Under the pieces are notes generated by a model. It was not told the DNA's origin. It searched no databases and saw only the letters and a list, made by a program, of their open reading frames with translations. A stretch of 64,000 nucleotides of DNA from CAZOOK01 sp964581385 (GTDB lineage Bacteria > Pseudomonadota > Gammaproteobacteria > Nevskiales > Nevskiaceae): positions 1-64,000 of the forward strand of contig CAZOOK010000018.1 of the NCBI GenBank assembly GCA_964581385.1, given 5' to 3'. Made by a program: the position numbers and the translations under genes. Positions 53,039 through 62,071 of the stretch are shown one piece after another (position 1 is the first letter of the stretch; each line of letters starts with the position of its first letter).

Positions 53039-54365
53039 GGATTCCCCCGTCCAGCTCCAGGGGCTGACCCCGGAGTTTCTCGCCCGGCAGTGCCCGCATC
53101 TCGACACCGGAGCTGTTGTCTGGGCTGCCTTCAGCGGCGGTCTCGATTCCACGGTCCTGCTTCATCTTCTAGCGCGTAGCGGAATATCGTCGCTGCGCGC
53201 AATTCATGTGCACCACGGTCTGCAAACTGCGGCCGACGCATGGACCGAGCACTGCATCACGGTCTGCCAGCATCTCGGCATACCGATCGATGTGCGTCGC
53301 GTGGCAGTCGACCGCAATGATCCACAGGGACCGGAGGCTGCCGCACGCACCGCGCGTCTCGGCGCTTTCCGCACCGCGATGGGCGCAGGCGATGTCATCG
53401 CCACCGCCCATCACCGCGACGATCAGGCCGAAACCGTGCTGCTGCGACTGTTTCGTGGCACCGGTATCGATGGTATGGCCGGCATGCGCCGCGTCGCGAA
53501 ATTCCCACCCGGCCGGCTATGGCGGCCCTTGCTCGGCGTCCGCCGCGATGAACTGCGGGCTTTTGCCAAGCGCGAGGGGCTCAACTGGATAGAGGATCCG
53601 CAGAATAGCGATCCGCGCTATACGCGATCGTGGCTGCGGCACGAGGTTATGCCGCTGCTGCGTAGTCGCTGGCCGGCGGTGGACGAAGCGCTTGCACGCG
53701 GCGCCCGGCACGCGAGCGAGGCTTCCGTGTTGCTGCGAGAGCTGGCAGAAATCGATCTCTCCGTCCTCCGTACTGGTAGCGGCATCAGTGTTGAATCGAT
53801 CCTGGGCCTGAGCGCGCCGCGCCGACGCAACGCGCTGCGCAACTGGTTGCGCGACCATGGCGTGCGCGCGCCGTCTGCGGATGCGTTGGCGCGCATCGAG
53901 AGCGACGTATTGATGGCAGCGGTGGATGCACAGCCGTGCCTGCTGATCGATACCCACGAGGTGCGCCGTTATCGCGACACGCTCTATGCGCTGCCGGCGC
54001 TGGCGCCCGCGCCGCCGCCGGGGTTCATCATCGAGTGGGGCGACGGCGAAACACTCGATCTGCCCCTGGGATGCGGCCGCCTCACCGCGGCGTCAGCACC
54101 GCCGATGTCCCTGCGCGTCGCGTTTCAGCAGGGCGGCGAACATCTGCGCCCCGGTGTGGCCAGTCATTCGCGCAGCCTCAAGAACCTGTTCCAGGAAGCC
54201 GGTGTTCCGCCATGGGTGCGGGTGCGTACTCCGCTGATCTTCATGGACGACAAACTCGTCGCGGTCGCCGACCGCTGGTTCGAGCTGGACTTCCAGGCTC
54301 AGTGCGCGCGGCAGGGCTGGTCCTATCGCTGGCAGCGTCCTCCGGAACTCGTAGAACCCTTGTAG
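52983..54365 (+). CDS. tilS: tRNA(Ile)-lysidine synthase
   Basis: A 460-residue ATP-dependent ligase that modifies C34 of tRNA-Ile(CAU). The PP-loop SGGLDST is at residues 51-57, and ATAHHRDDQAETVLLRLFRGTG and WIEDPQNSDPRYTRSWLRH are family motifs. A C-terminal substrate-binding domain ends near LKNLFQEAGVPPWVR. The only upstream start in frame is an ATG 55 bp inside accA, which leaves about 40 extra N-terminal residues. A non-standard start further in cannot be excluded. Confidence 0.93.
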   Translation: MEPTKRNPSVHRSGSPPREDSPVQLQGLTPEFLARQCPHLDTGAVVWAAFSGGLDSTVLLHLLARSGISSLRAIHVHHGLQTAADAWTEHCITVCQHLGIPIDVRRVAVDRNDPQGPEAAARTARLGAFRTAMGAGDVIATAHHRDDQAETVLLRLFRGTGIDGMAGMRRVAKFPPGRLWRPLLGVRRDELRAFAKREGLNWIEDPQNSDPRYTRSWLRHEVMPLLRSRWPAVDEALARGARHASEASVLLRELAEIDLSVLRTGSGISVESILGLSAPRRRNALRNWLRDHGVRAPSADALARIESDVLMAAVDAQPCLLIDTHEVRRYRDTLYALPALAPAPPPGFIIEWGDGETLDLPLGCGRLTAASAPPMSLRVAFQQGGEHLRPGVASHSRSLKNLFQEAGVPPWVRVRTPLIFMDDKLVAVADRWFELDFQAQCARQGWSYRWQRPPELVEPL

Positions 54366-54459
54366 ATACTGCGTTTCGATGGCGTGCGCGAAGTTCGCGC
54401 GTTGAGCGCATCGCCGCCTTTCCCGTAGAATCCCGGAAACCCACCCCCCAGTTGCCATC

Positions 54460-56115
54460 ATGGCCGATTCGTCACGCACGAAATTTCTGTTTGTTACCGG
54501 GGGCGTCGTCTCCTCGCTAGGCAAGGGTCTCGCCGCTGCGAGTCTTGGCGCGATTCTCGAATCGCGCGGGCTCAAGGTGCGAATGATCAAGTTCGATCCT
54601 TACATCAACGTCGATGCGGGCACCATGAGCCCGTTCCAGCACGGCGAGGTGTTCGTCACCGAGGACGGCGCTGAAACCGATCTCGATCTCGGCCATTACG
54701 AGCGCTTCCTGCGCGGCAAGACCAGCCGCCGCAGCAATGTCACCACCGGTCAGATCTATCGCAACGTCATCGAGAAGGAACGCCGCGGCGATTATCTCGG
54801 CCGCACGGTGCAGGTGATTCCACACATCACCGATGAAATCCAACGCTGCGTGCATGCGGGCGCCGAAGGTGCGGATCTGTGCATCGTCGAAATCGGCGGC
54901 ACTGTCGGTGACATCGAATCGCAGCCGTTTCTCGAAGCCATCCGCCAGATGGGCGTCGAACTGGGCCGGGCCGATGTCATGTACATGCACCTCACGCTGG
55001 TGCCGTATGTGAAATCGTCCGGCGAACTCAAAACCAAGCCAACGCAGCATTCGGTGAAGGAGCTGCGCTCCATCGGTATCCAGGCCGACGTGCTGCTGTG
55101 CCGTACCGAGCGCGAACTGCCGGAACCCGAAAAGCGCAAGATCGCGCTGTTCACCAATGTGCCGTACCGCGCGGTCATCACGGCGATGGACCTCGACGAC
55201 ATCTACAAGATTCCAACATGGCTGCATCAGCAGGAACTCGATGAACTCGTCGTCGAGCATTTCGGTTTCGAGTGCCGCAAGGCGGATCTGTCGTCCTGGG
55301 AACGCGTCGTCGAGGCGCGTGGCAAGCAGGATGTCGAAGTGCAGATCGCGATGGTCGGCAAGTATGTCGATCTGACCGATTCGTACAAATCGCTCAACGA
55401 GGCGCTGACGCACGCCGGATTGCACACCGCCACGCGCGTGAAGATTCGCTACGTTGAGTCGGAAACCTTGGAAAGCGAGGGCGCGCGCATTCTGCAGGGC
55501 GCCGATGCGATCCTCGTTCCGGGCGGCTTCGGCGAGCGTGGCATCGAAGGCAAGATCGCCGCCGCGCGCTATGCGCGCGAGAACCGGATTCCGTACCTCG
55601 GCATCTGCCTGGGCATGCAGGTCGCGGTCATCGAATACGCGCGCAATGTTTGCGGTCTGGATGGCGCGCATAGCACTGAATTCATGCCGAACTCCAAGCA
55701 TCCGGTGATTGCGCTGGTCACCGAGTGGCGCGACGCCAGCGGCCGCGTCGAGCGCCGTGATCGCGAATCCGATCTCGGCGGTACCATGCGTCTTGGCGTG
55801 CAGACCTGCCGGCTCACCGCAGGCTCGAAATCGCGCGCGCTGTATAACTCCGAACTGATCCGCGAGCGTCACCGCCATCGCTTCGAGTTCAACAACAACT
55901 ATCGCGATAAGCTTTCCGGCAAGGGTCTCGCAATCGCCGGCGTGTCCGAGGATGGCGAACTGGTCGAAATGGTCGAGCTGCCCGAGCATCCATGGTTCGT
56001 GGGCTGCCAATTCCATCCGGAGTTCACGTCGACGCCACGCGATGGTCACCCGCTGTTTGAAGGCTTCGTGCGTTCCGCACGCGAACACCAGCTCGCCAAT
56101 CGGGTAAAGGCGTAG
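54460..56115 (+). CDS. pyrG: CTP synthase
   Basis: A 551-residue glutamine amidotransferase converting UTP to CTP. The synthetase domain starts TKFLFVTGGVVSSLGKGLAAASLGAILESRG and has the FDPYINVDAGTMSPFQHGEVFVTEDG block. The glutaminase domain has the nucleophile Cys383 (YLGICLGMQ) and HPEFTSTP at the end. tilS ends 94 bp upstream. In many gammaproteobacteria kdsA and eno follow; here a catabolic operon does. Confidence 0.97.
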   Translation: MADSSRTKFLFVTGGVVSSLGKGLAAASLGAILESRGLKVRMIKFDPYINVDAGTMSPFQHGEVFVTEDGAETDLDLGHYERFLRGKTSRRSNVTTGQIYRNVIEKERRGDYLGRTVQVIPHITDEIQRCVHAGAEGADLCIVEIGGTVGDIESQPFLEAIRQMGVELGRADVMYMHLTLVPYVKSSGELKTKPTQHSVKELRSIGIQADVLLCRTERELPEPEKRKIALFTNVPYRAVITAMDLDDIYKIPTWLHQQELDELVVEHFGFECRKADLSSWERVVEARGKQDVEVQIAMVGKYVDLTDSYKSLNEALTHAGLHTATRVKIRYVESETLESEGARILQGADAILVPGGFGERGIEGKIAAARYARENRIPYLGICLGMQVAVIEYARNVCGLDGAHSTEFMPNSKHPVIALVTEWRDASGRVERRDRESDLGGTMRLGVQTCRLTAGSKSRALYNSELIRERHRHRFEFNNNYRDKLSGKGLAIAGVSEDGELVEMVELPEHPWFVGCQFHPEFTSTPRDGHPLFEGFVRSAREHQLANRVKA

Positions 56116-56211
56116 GCGAGAGGCGGGTCTCTGGCGCATTGCCTGAGCACATTGCGTCTGTGTCGTACCCTTCTTCTGTGGCAGCATACAAGTCTGCGGC
56201 GGGAGGAGACG

Positions 56212-57075
56212 ATGCGCTACCAATCCGTATTCAAGCCGGACTTGTTCCGCGACCAGACCGTTATCGTCACGGGTGGCGGTTCAGGTATCGGCCGCTGCAC
56301 GGCGCATGAGCTGGCGAGCCTGGGGGCACACGTCGTCATCACCGGGCGCCGCATCGAGAAGCTCGACACGGTGGCTGCGGAAATCCGTGAGGACGGCGGC
56401 AGCGTCTCGCAACTCGCGTTCGATATCCGCGACGAAGATGCGGTGAGGGACGCGATCAAGCGAATCATCGCCGAGCGCAAGCGTATCGACGGGCTCGTCA
56501 ACAATGCCGGCGGGCAGTACCCGATGCCGTTGATGAATATTCACAAGAAGGGCTGGGACGCGGTCGTCGCCAATAATCTCACCGGCGGATTCCTGATGGC
56601 GCGCGAGGTCTATGCGCAGTGGATGCGCAAGAACGGCGGCGCCATCGTCAATTTGCTCGCCGATATGTGGGGCGGCATGCCGGGAATGGGGCATTCGGGC
56701 GCGGCTCGCGCCGGCATGCTCAATTTCACCGAGACCGCAGCGGTCGAATGGGCTGCCTCAGGCGTGCGTGTGAACGCGGTGGCACCGGGCTGGGTGCTGT
56801 CGTCGGGCCTGGATCATTACGATCCGGCGTTTGCCAAAGAGGTGATTCCCAAGCTGGTGGATTCGGTACCGCTGAAGCGCCTTGCCGAAGAGGCCGAGGT
56901 CAGCGGCGCGATCGCGTTTCTGCTGTCGCCGGTGGCGGCGTTCATTACGGGTGCTTGTATTCGCATCGACGGCGCGGCATCCCTGAATACTAAAGTCTTT
57001 CCGCTCGTCGAGCATCGCAACTCCAAACCGTTCGAGGGATTCCACCGCGCGGCGCGACCGAAAGCGGCTGGCTAG
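56212..57075 (+). CDS. PECR/AtuG-like SDR, acting on acyl-CoA intermediates
   Basis: A 287-residue short-chain dehydrogenase. The cofactor motif TGGGSGIG (residues 20-27) and NNAGG are present. The active-site region reads MGHSGAARAGMLNFTETAAVEWA, a form shared with peroxisomal trans-2-enoyl-CoA reductase and with AtuG-type proteins of acyclic terpene breakdown. In it the classical YxxxK is replaced by SGAAR. GGGAGGAGA lies before the ATG at 56212. It is the first gene of an operon with a carboxylase and an acyl-CoA dehydrogenase, 8 bp ahead of the carboxyltransferase. Confidence 0.85.
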   Translation: MRYQSVFKPDLFRDQTVIVTGGGSGIGRCTAHELASLGAHVVITGRRIEKLDTVAAEIREDGGSVSQLAFDIRDEDAVRDAIKRIIAERKRIDGLVNNAGGQYPMPLMNIHKKGWDAVVANNLTGGFLMAREVYAQWMRKNGGAIVNLLADMWGGMPGMGHSGAARAGMLNFTETAAVEWAASGVRVNAVAPGWVLSSGLDHYDPAFAKEVIPKLVDSVPLKRLAEEAEVSGAIAFLLSPVAAFITGACIRIDGAASLNTKVFPLVEHRNSKPFEGFHRAARPKAAG

Positions 57076-57083
57076 AAATCTCC

Positions 57084-58709
57084 ATGCCCGTCATCGAATC
57101 GAAGATCGATACCAGCGATCCGCAGTTTCAGCGCAACCGCGAGGACATGCTCAAGTTGATCGCGGAGTGGCGCGCGGTCGAGAACAAGGGACGGCAGGAA
57201 GAGGAGAGCAAGCGCGAGCGCTTTCATCGGCGTGGCCAATTGCTCCCACGCGAGCGCGTGCATCTGATGCTGGATCGCGGCAGTCCGTGGCTGGAACTGG
57301 CCACGCTCGCCGGCTACAAAATGCACGACGACAAGGATGGCTCGCTGGCGGGCGGCAATACAATTATTGGTATCGGCTATGTGTCCGGCGTGCGCTGCAT
57401 CGTGTCGGCGTCTAATGCCGCAATCAAGGGCGGCACGATGACGCCCTGGGGCGTGCAGAAGGGCCTGCGCATCCAGGAGATCGCGTTACAGCAGAAGCTG
57501 CCGCTGGTGTCGATGATCGAATCCGGCGGTGCGAATCTGATGTATCAGTCTGAAGTGTTCATCCCGGGTGGGCGCACCTTCGCGAATCAGGCGCGGCTGT
57601 CGGCGGCGGGAATTCCACAGGTGACCGTCGTGCACGGTTCCAGCACCGCCGGCGGTGCTTACATGCCGGGTCTGTCCGATTATGTCGTGATGGTGCGCAA
57701 GCAGGCCAAGGTATTTCTTGCCGGTCCGCCGTTACTGCGCGCCGCCACCGGCGAGATCGCCGGCGACGAGGCGCTTGGCGGTGCCGAGATGCATTGCCAG
57801 GTCGCCGGGACCAGCGAGTTCATCGCCGAGAACGACTCCGACGGCATCCGTATCGCTCGCGAGATCGTCAGTAGCCTCAACTGGAACGCACAGCGGCCGC
57901 GGCTCGAGCTGCTGCCGGTGCGCGCGCCGCTATTCGACATCGATGAACTCTGCGGCGTGGCGCCGCCGGACTATCGGAAGCCTTACGATTGCCGCGAAGT
58001 GGTCGCGCGTATCGCCGACGGCTCCGAATTTCTCGAATTCAAGAGCGAGTATGACAACCAGACGCTTTGCGGCCGCGCAGTGATCCACGGCCACGCGATC
58101 GGTATCATCGGTAACAACGGTCCGATCACCACGCACGGTGCGACCAAGGCCGGACAGTTCATCCAGCTGTGTTGTCAGTCCGATATCCCGATCGTGTATC
58201 TGATGAACACGACGGGTTATATGGTCGGCACGGAATCGGAACAGGGCGGCATCGTCAAGCACGGTTCGAAGATGATCCAGGCGGTCGCCAACGCCACCGT
58301 GCCGCAGTTAACGATTGTGCTTGGCGGCAGTTTCGGTGCCGGCAATTACGGCATGTGCGGACGCGGTTTCGGACCGCATTTCATTTTCGCGTGGCCGAAT
58401 TCACGCACGTCGGTGATGGGCGGCGAGCAGGCAGCGAGCGTGATGGAGATCATCACGCGCGACAAATACGCGAAGGAAGGCAAGCCGGTCGGCGAAGCCG
58501 AGGAGAAGATGCTGGCCATCGCGCGTCAGAACATCGTCAAGCAGTTCGATCGTGAATCGCACGCCTTCGCCGCGACGGCACGGCTGTTCGACGACGGGCT
58601 CATCGATCCGCGCGATACACGTAAGGTGCTCGGACTGTGTCTGTCGGTGTGCCGAGAAGCGCAGCGGCGGCAGGTATTTGCCAACAGTTTCGGCGTCGCG
58701 CGGCTGTAG
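57084..58709 (+). CDS. Acyl-CoA carboxylase beta subunit (carboxyltransferase), AtuC/LiuB-like
   Basis: A 541-residue biotin-dependent carboxyltransferase. Conserved blocks are LLPRERVHLMLDRGSPWLELATLAGY, MTPWGVQKGLRIQEIALQQKLPLVSMIESGGANL, the oxyanion GSSTAGGAYMPGLSDY, and LGGSFGAGNYGMCGRGFGPHFIFAWPNSRTSVMGGEQAA. The segment SEVFIPGGRTFANQARLSAAGIPQVTVVHG resembles geranyl-CoA carboxylase AtuC more than methylcrotonyl-CoA carboxylase. The substrate is therefore a branched unsaturated acyl-CoA, with geranyl-CoA, methylcrotonyl-CoA or a relative all possible. The partner alpha subunit is encoded two genes downstream. Confidence 0.86.
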   Translation: MPVIESKIDTSDPQFQRNREDMLKLIAEWRAVENKGRQEEESKRERFHRRGQLLPRERVHLMLDRGSPWLELATLAGYKMHDDKDGSLAGGNTIIGIGYVSGVRCIVSASNAAIKGGTMTPWGVQKGLRIQEIALQQKLPLVSMIESGGANLMYQSEVFIPGGRTFANQARLSAAGIPQVTVVHGSSTAGGAYMPGLSDYVVMVRKQAKVFLAGPPLLRAATGEIAGDEALGGAEMHCQVAGTSEFIAENDSDGIRIAREIVSSLNWNAQRPRLELLPVRAPLFDIDELCGVAPPDYRKPYDCREVVARIADGSEFLEFKSEYDNQTLCGRAVIHGHAIGIIGNNGPITTHGATKAGQFIQLCCQSDIPIVYLMNTTGYMVGTESEQGGIVKHGSKMIQAVANATVPQLTIVLGGSFGAGNYGMCGRGFGPHFIFAWPNSRTSVMGGEQAASVMEIITRDKYAKEGKPVGEAEEKMLAIARQNIVKQFDRESHAFAATARLFDDGLIDPRDTRKVLGLCLSVCREAQRRQVFANSFGVARL

Positions 58710-58722
58710 ATAGAAGGAATAC

Positions 58723-58850
58723 TCCCTCTCCCTTTGGGAGAGGGTGGGGGAGAGGGCCGCGCGTGTCAGCGCGGCTCGGAGGTTGCAGAGCCGCGCTGAC
58801 ACGCGGGCCCTCTCCCGCCGCTTCGCGTCGGCCTCTCCCAGAGGGAGAGG
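58723..58850. repeat. GC-rich palindromic repeat between carboxylase and dehydrogenase genes
   Basis: A 128-bp nested palindrome. The inner arms are GAGAGGGCCGCGCGTGTCAG... and its complement, about 27 bp with one gap, around a GGAGGTTGCA loop. The outer arms are CCCTCTCCC-rich tracts (CTCCCTCTCCCTTTGGGAGAGGG and CCTCTCCCAGAGGGAGAG). The outer arms match the type of the repeat at 4473-4513, so a dispersed REP-like family is likely. In RNA it would form a large hairpin that might protect or attenuate the operon transcript. Confidence 0.75.
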
Positions 58851-58874
58851 CATCAAGTATTCGAGGAGAGATCA

Positions 58875-60062
58875 ATGCTACTGACACCCGAACACCGGGC
58901 GCTGTACGACACCACGAAGAAATTCGTGCAGAACGAGCTCAACCCGCACGTCGCCGAGTGGGAACGCGATGGCATTTTTCCCGCGCATGAGATCTTCCGG
59001 AAGATGGGCAAGCTCGGCTTGCTCGGCATCACTCGGCCGGAATCTTATGGCGGTCTCGGTCTCGATTACTCCTACGAAGTAGTGTTTGCGCAGGCGCTCG
59101 GCAACTGCATCTGCGGCAGCCTGCCGATGGCGATCGGCGTGCAAACCAGCATGGCGACGCCGGCGCTGGCGCGCTTCGGCAGCGACGAATTGCGTCGTGA
59201 ATATCTGACACCGACCATTGCCGGCGAGCGCGTATGCTCGGTCGCGGTCAGCGAGGCCGGCGCCGGCTCCGATGTCGCCAGCATCAAAACCACGGCGCGC
59301 AAGGAGGGTGACGACTACATCATCAACGGCTCGAAGATGTGGATCACCAACGGCACCCAATCCGACTGGGCATGCATGTTGGTCAACACCGGCGAGGGCA
59401 AGCCGCACCAGAACAAGTCGCTGATCGTGGTGCCGCTCGATGCGAAAGGCGTGAATCGGAAAACCAAGCTCGACAAGCTCGGCATGCGCTCATCCGACAC
59501 CGCGATGATTTTCCTTGATGATGTGCGCGTGCCGCGACGCAACTTGATTGGTAGCGAAGGCATGGGTTTCACCTACCAGATGCTGCAATTCCAGGAAGAG
59601 CGGCTGTTCGGTGCCGCGAGCGGCATCGACGGTCTCAACAATCTCATCAACGAAACCGTCGAATACACGCGGCAACGGCAAGCGTTCGGACAATCGATTC
59701 TGGACAACCAATACGTGCATTTCCGTCTCGCCGAATTGAAGACGGAGGTGGAATCTCTGAAAGCTCTGGTCTATCAGACGACCGAGGAATACGTCTCCGG
59801 CAGGGACGCCACGATGCTCGCAAGCATGGCCAAGCTCAAGGCCGGCCGCGTCGGTCGCGAAGTGGCCGACGCCTGCCTTCAGTTCTGGGGCGGACAGGGC
59901 TATATGTGGGAATCGAACGTGGCGCGGGCTTATCGCGATACGCGTCTGGTCTCGATCGGCGGCGGCGCCGATGAAATCATGCTCGGCATCATCTGCAAGA
60001 CGATGGGGATTTTGCCGGGCAGGAAGAAGAAGTCGCCGGAATCGTCCGCGGCAAAAACCTGA
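58875..60062 (+). CDS. Acyl-CoA dehydrogenase, AtuD (citronellyl-CoA dehydrogenase)-like
   Basis: A 395-residue FAD acyl-CoA dehydrogenase. The sequence includes PEHRALYDTTKKFVQNELNPHVAEWERDG, MAIGVQTSMATPALARFGSDELR, VAVSEAGAGSDVASIKTTARKEGDDYIINGSKMWITNG, LGMRSSDTA and FQEERLFGAASGI, ending VSIGGGADEIMLGIICKTMGILPG. As far as I recall, this pattern is closest to Pseudomonas AtuD. A CGAGGAGAG site precedes the ATG. It oxidises an acyl-CoA to the unsaturated substrate of the flanking carboxylase, with electrons going to ETF. Confidence 0.88.
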   Translation: MLLTPEHRALYDTTKKFVQNELNPHVAEWERDGIFPAHEIFRKMGKLGLLGITRPESYGGLGLDYSYEVVFAQALGNCICGSLPMAIGVQTSMATPALARFGSDELRREYLTPTIAGERVCSVAVSEAGAGSDVASIKTTARKEGDDYIINGSKMWITNGTQSDWACMLVNTGEGKPHQNKSLIVVPLDAKGVNRKTKLDKLGMRSSDTAMIFLDDVRVPRRNLIGSEGMGFTYQMLQFQEERLFGAASGIDGLNNLINETVEYTRQRQAFGQSILDNQYVHFRLAELKTEVESLKALVYQTTEEYVSGRDATMLASMAKLKAGRVGREVADACLQFWGGQGYMWESNVARAYRDTRLVSIGGGADEIMLGIICKTMGILPGRKKKSPESSAAKT

Positions 60063-60067
60063 AGGTC

Positions 60068-62071
60068 ATGGCGACGGCGCCGAAGTTCTCGAAAGTACTG
60101 ATCGCCAATCGTGGCGAAATCGCGGTGCGCGTGATCCGTACCGCGCGCCGACTCGGCTACGCGACGGTCGCGGTGCACAGCGATGCCGACAGTGAGGCAC
60201 TGCATGTGCGCGAAGCCGACGAGGCGGTGCACATCGGTCCGTCGCCGGCGAAGGATTCGTATCTGGTCATCGACAACATCGTCGCCGCTGCGCGGCGATC
60301 GGGTGCGCAGGCGATTCATCCCGGCTACGGTTTCCTTTCCGAGCGTGCCGATTTTGCACAGGCAGTGCTCGACGCCGGACTCGTCTTCATCGGTCCCGAT
60401 GCATTCGCGATCGAAGCGATGGGCAACAAGAGTGCATCGAAGCTGCGCATGATCGCGGCCGGCGTGCCCTGTGTGCCGGGCTATCAAGGCGATGATCAAT
60501 CCGATGCGACCCTGATCGCGGAGGCAAAAAAAATTGGTCTGCCGGTCATGATCAAGGCGGCGGCTGGTGGCGGTGGGCGCGGCATGCGGCTGGTTCACGA
60601 TGAAGCGGAGCTGCAGGCCGGCGTGCAGTCGGCGCGCTCGGAGGCGGATAGTGCATTCGGCAACGGACAACTGTTGATCGAGAAGGCGATTACGGACGCG
60701 CGGCACGTCGAGATTCAAATCTTCGGCGATCGGCATGGCAACCTGATTTTCATCGGCGAGCGCGATTGTTCGATCCAGCGGCGCAACCAGAAAGTCGTCG
60801 AGGAAACGCCGTCGCCGGCGGTGGACGACGTGTTGCGGTTAAAGATGGGTGCTGCCGCGGTGGCCGCCGCAAAGGCTGTGGACTACGTCGGCGCCGGTAC
60901 CGTCGAGTTTATGCTCGCTCGCGACGGGCGATTCTATTTTCTCGAAATGAATACGCGCCTACAGGTCGAGCATCCGGTGACGGAACTGGTTTATGGTCTC
61001 GATCTGGTCGAATGGCAGCTGCGTATCGCGCGCGGCGAAAGGCTGCCGATGACGCAGGATGAAGTTCTCGCGCGCCGCAATGGTTGGGCCCTCGAAGTGC
61101 GTCTCTGCGCCGAAGACGCGCAGCGGAACTATCTGCCGCAGACCGGTCGTGTGCTTGCATGGCGCCCCCCCGAAGGCGACGGTGTGCGCGTCGATGCTGG
61201 CTTGCGCGAAGGGCAGGAGATCAGCCCGTTCTACGATTCCATGCAGGCGAAGATCATCGCGTGGGGTGAGGATCGGGACGCCGCGCGTGGACGTTTGTTG
61301 AAGGCGTTGCACAAGACTGCGCTGCTCGGGGTCGTCAGCAACCGCGATCACCTCGCCGCGATTGTTGCGCATGAAGCGTTCGCCAGCGGCGATTTTTCGA
61401 CCGCGTTCATCGGCCGTCATTTCCCCGTGGACACGTTGGAGCGTATTCATCCGTCGACGCGGCATTTCGCACTGGCGGCGGTGGCGCTTTATGTCAACGA
61501 TGCTGCGCGGCTGCTGATCGCGCAGGGTTTAGCGTCGGAGTTTGTCGGTTGGCACAGCTCGCATGAATTTCCAGCCCGTTACAAGCTGCGCTGGCGCGAG
61601 CGCGAACAAGATTTGCAAATGCTGGTTCACGACGGACATCGCTTCACGGTTCAGATCGATGACCAGACCATCATCATCGACTCCGTGCGCGTGCTGGCGG
61701 ATGAACTCGATTATCTCTGCGACGGTGTGCGTCGCAGGGCGCGCATCGCGCGCGATGGGAATAGTATCTGGCTTGATGCTGAAGGCGCCGTTCATTGCTA
61801 CACGGACGTCACGCTCGCACCTGCCGCCACCGGGCAGGTGGGTTCCGATGGCCGCCTGCTTGCCAACAGCGATGGCCGCATCGTCGCCGTGCATGTCGGC
61901 GCGGGCGATGTGGTGGCCAAGGGCAGCACGCTCGTCGTGCTCGAAGCGATGAAGATGGAATTCCAGCTTACGCTGCCCGTCGGCGGCGTCGTCGATTCGG
62001 TGCGCGTGCAGGCCGGGCAGCAGGTGCGCAATCGCCAGTTGTTAGTTCAGATCGAACCCGTCAGCGATTGA
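60068..62071 (+). CDS. Acyl-CoA carboxylase alpha subunit (biotin carboxylase plus BCCP), AtuF/LiuD-like
   Basis: A 667-residue protein. The biotin carboxylase domain has KVLIANRGEIAVRVIRTARRLGYATVAVHSDAD, HPGYGFLSERADFAQA, the ATP-grasp loop IKAAAGGGGRGMR, FIGERDCSIQRRNQKVVEETPSPA, and FLEMNTRLQVEHPVTELVYGLDLVEWQ. A middle domain follows, then a biotinyl domain with Lys629 in LEAMKMEF. It starts 5 bp after the dehydrogenase stop. It partners the carboxyltransferase encoded at 57084-58709. Its 3' end overlaps the convergent SCO1 gene by 11 bp. Confidence 0.93.
   Translation: MATAPKFSKVLIANRGEIAVRVIRTARRLGYATVAVHSDADSEALHVREADEAVHIGPSPAKDSYLVIDNIVAAARRSGAQAIHPGYGFLSERADFAQAVLDAGLVFIGPDAFAIEAMGNKSASKLRMIAAGVPCVPGYQGDDQSDATLIAEAKKIGLPVMIKAAAGGGGRGMRLVHDEAELQAGVQSARSEADSAFGNGQLLIEKAITDARHVEIQIFGDRHGNLIFIGERDCSIQRRNQKVVEETPSPAVDDVLRLKMGAAAVAAAKAVDYVGAGTVEFMLARDGRFYFLEMNTRLQVEHPVTELVYGLDLVEWQLRIARGERLPMTQDEVLARRNGWALEVRLCAEDAQRNYLPQTGRVLAWRPPEGDGVRVDAGLREGQEISPFYDSMQAKIIAWGEDRDAARGRLLKALHKTALLGVVSNRDHLAAIVAHEAFASGDFSTAFIGRHFPVDTLERIHPSTRHFALAAVALYVNDAARLLIAQGLASEFVGWHSSHEFPARYKLRWREREQDLQMLVHDGHRFTVQIDDQTIIIDSVRVLADELDYLCDGVRRRARIARDGNSIWLDAEGAVHCYTDVTLAPAATGQVGSDGRLLANSDGRIVAVHVGAGDVVAKGSTLVVLEAMKMEFQLTLPVGGVVDSVRVQAGQQVRNRQLLVQIEPVSD

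Noticed and set aside
54517..56223. A 568-residue open frame on the minus strand opposite pyrG
   Set aside because: It is fully antisense to CTP synthase, with no motif. It is a codon-bias shadow.
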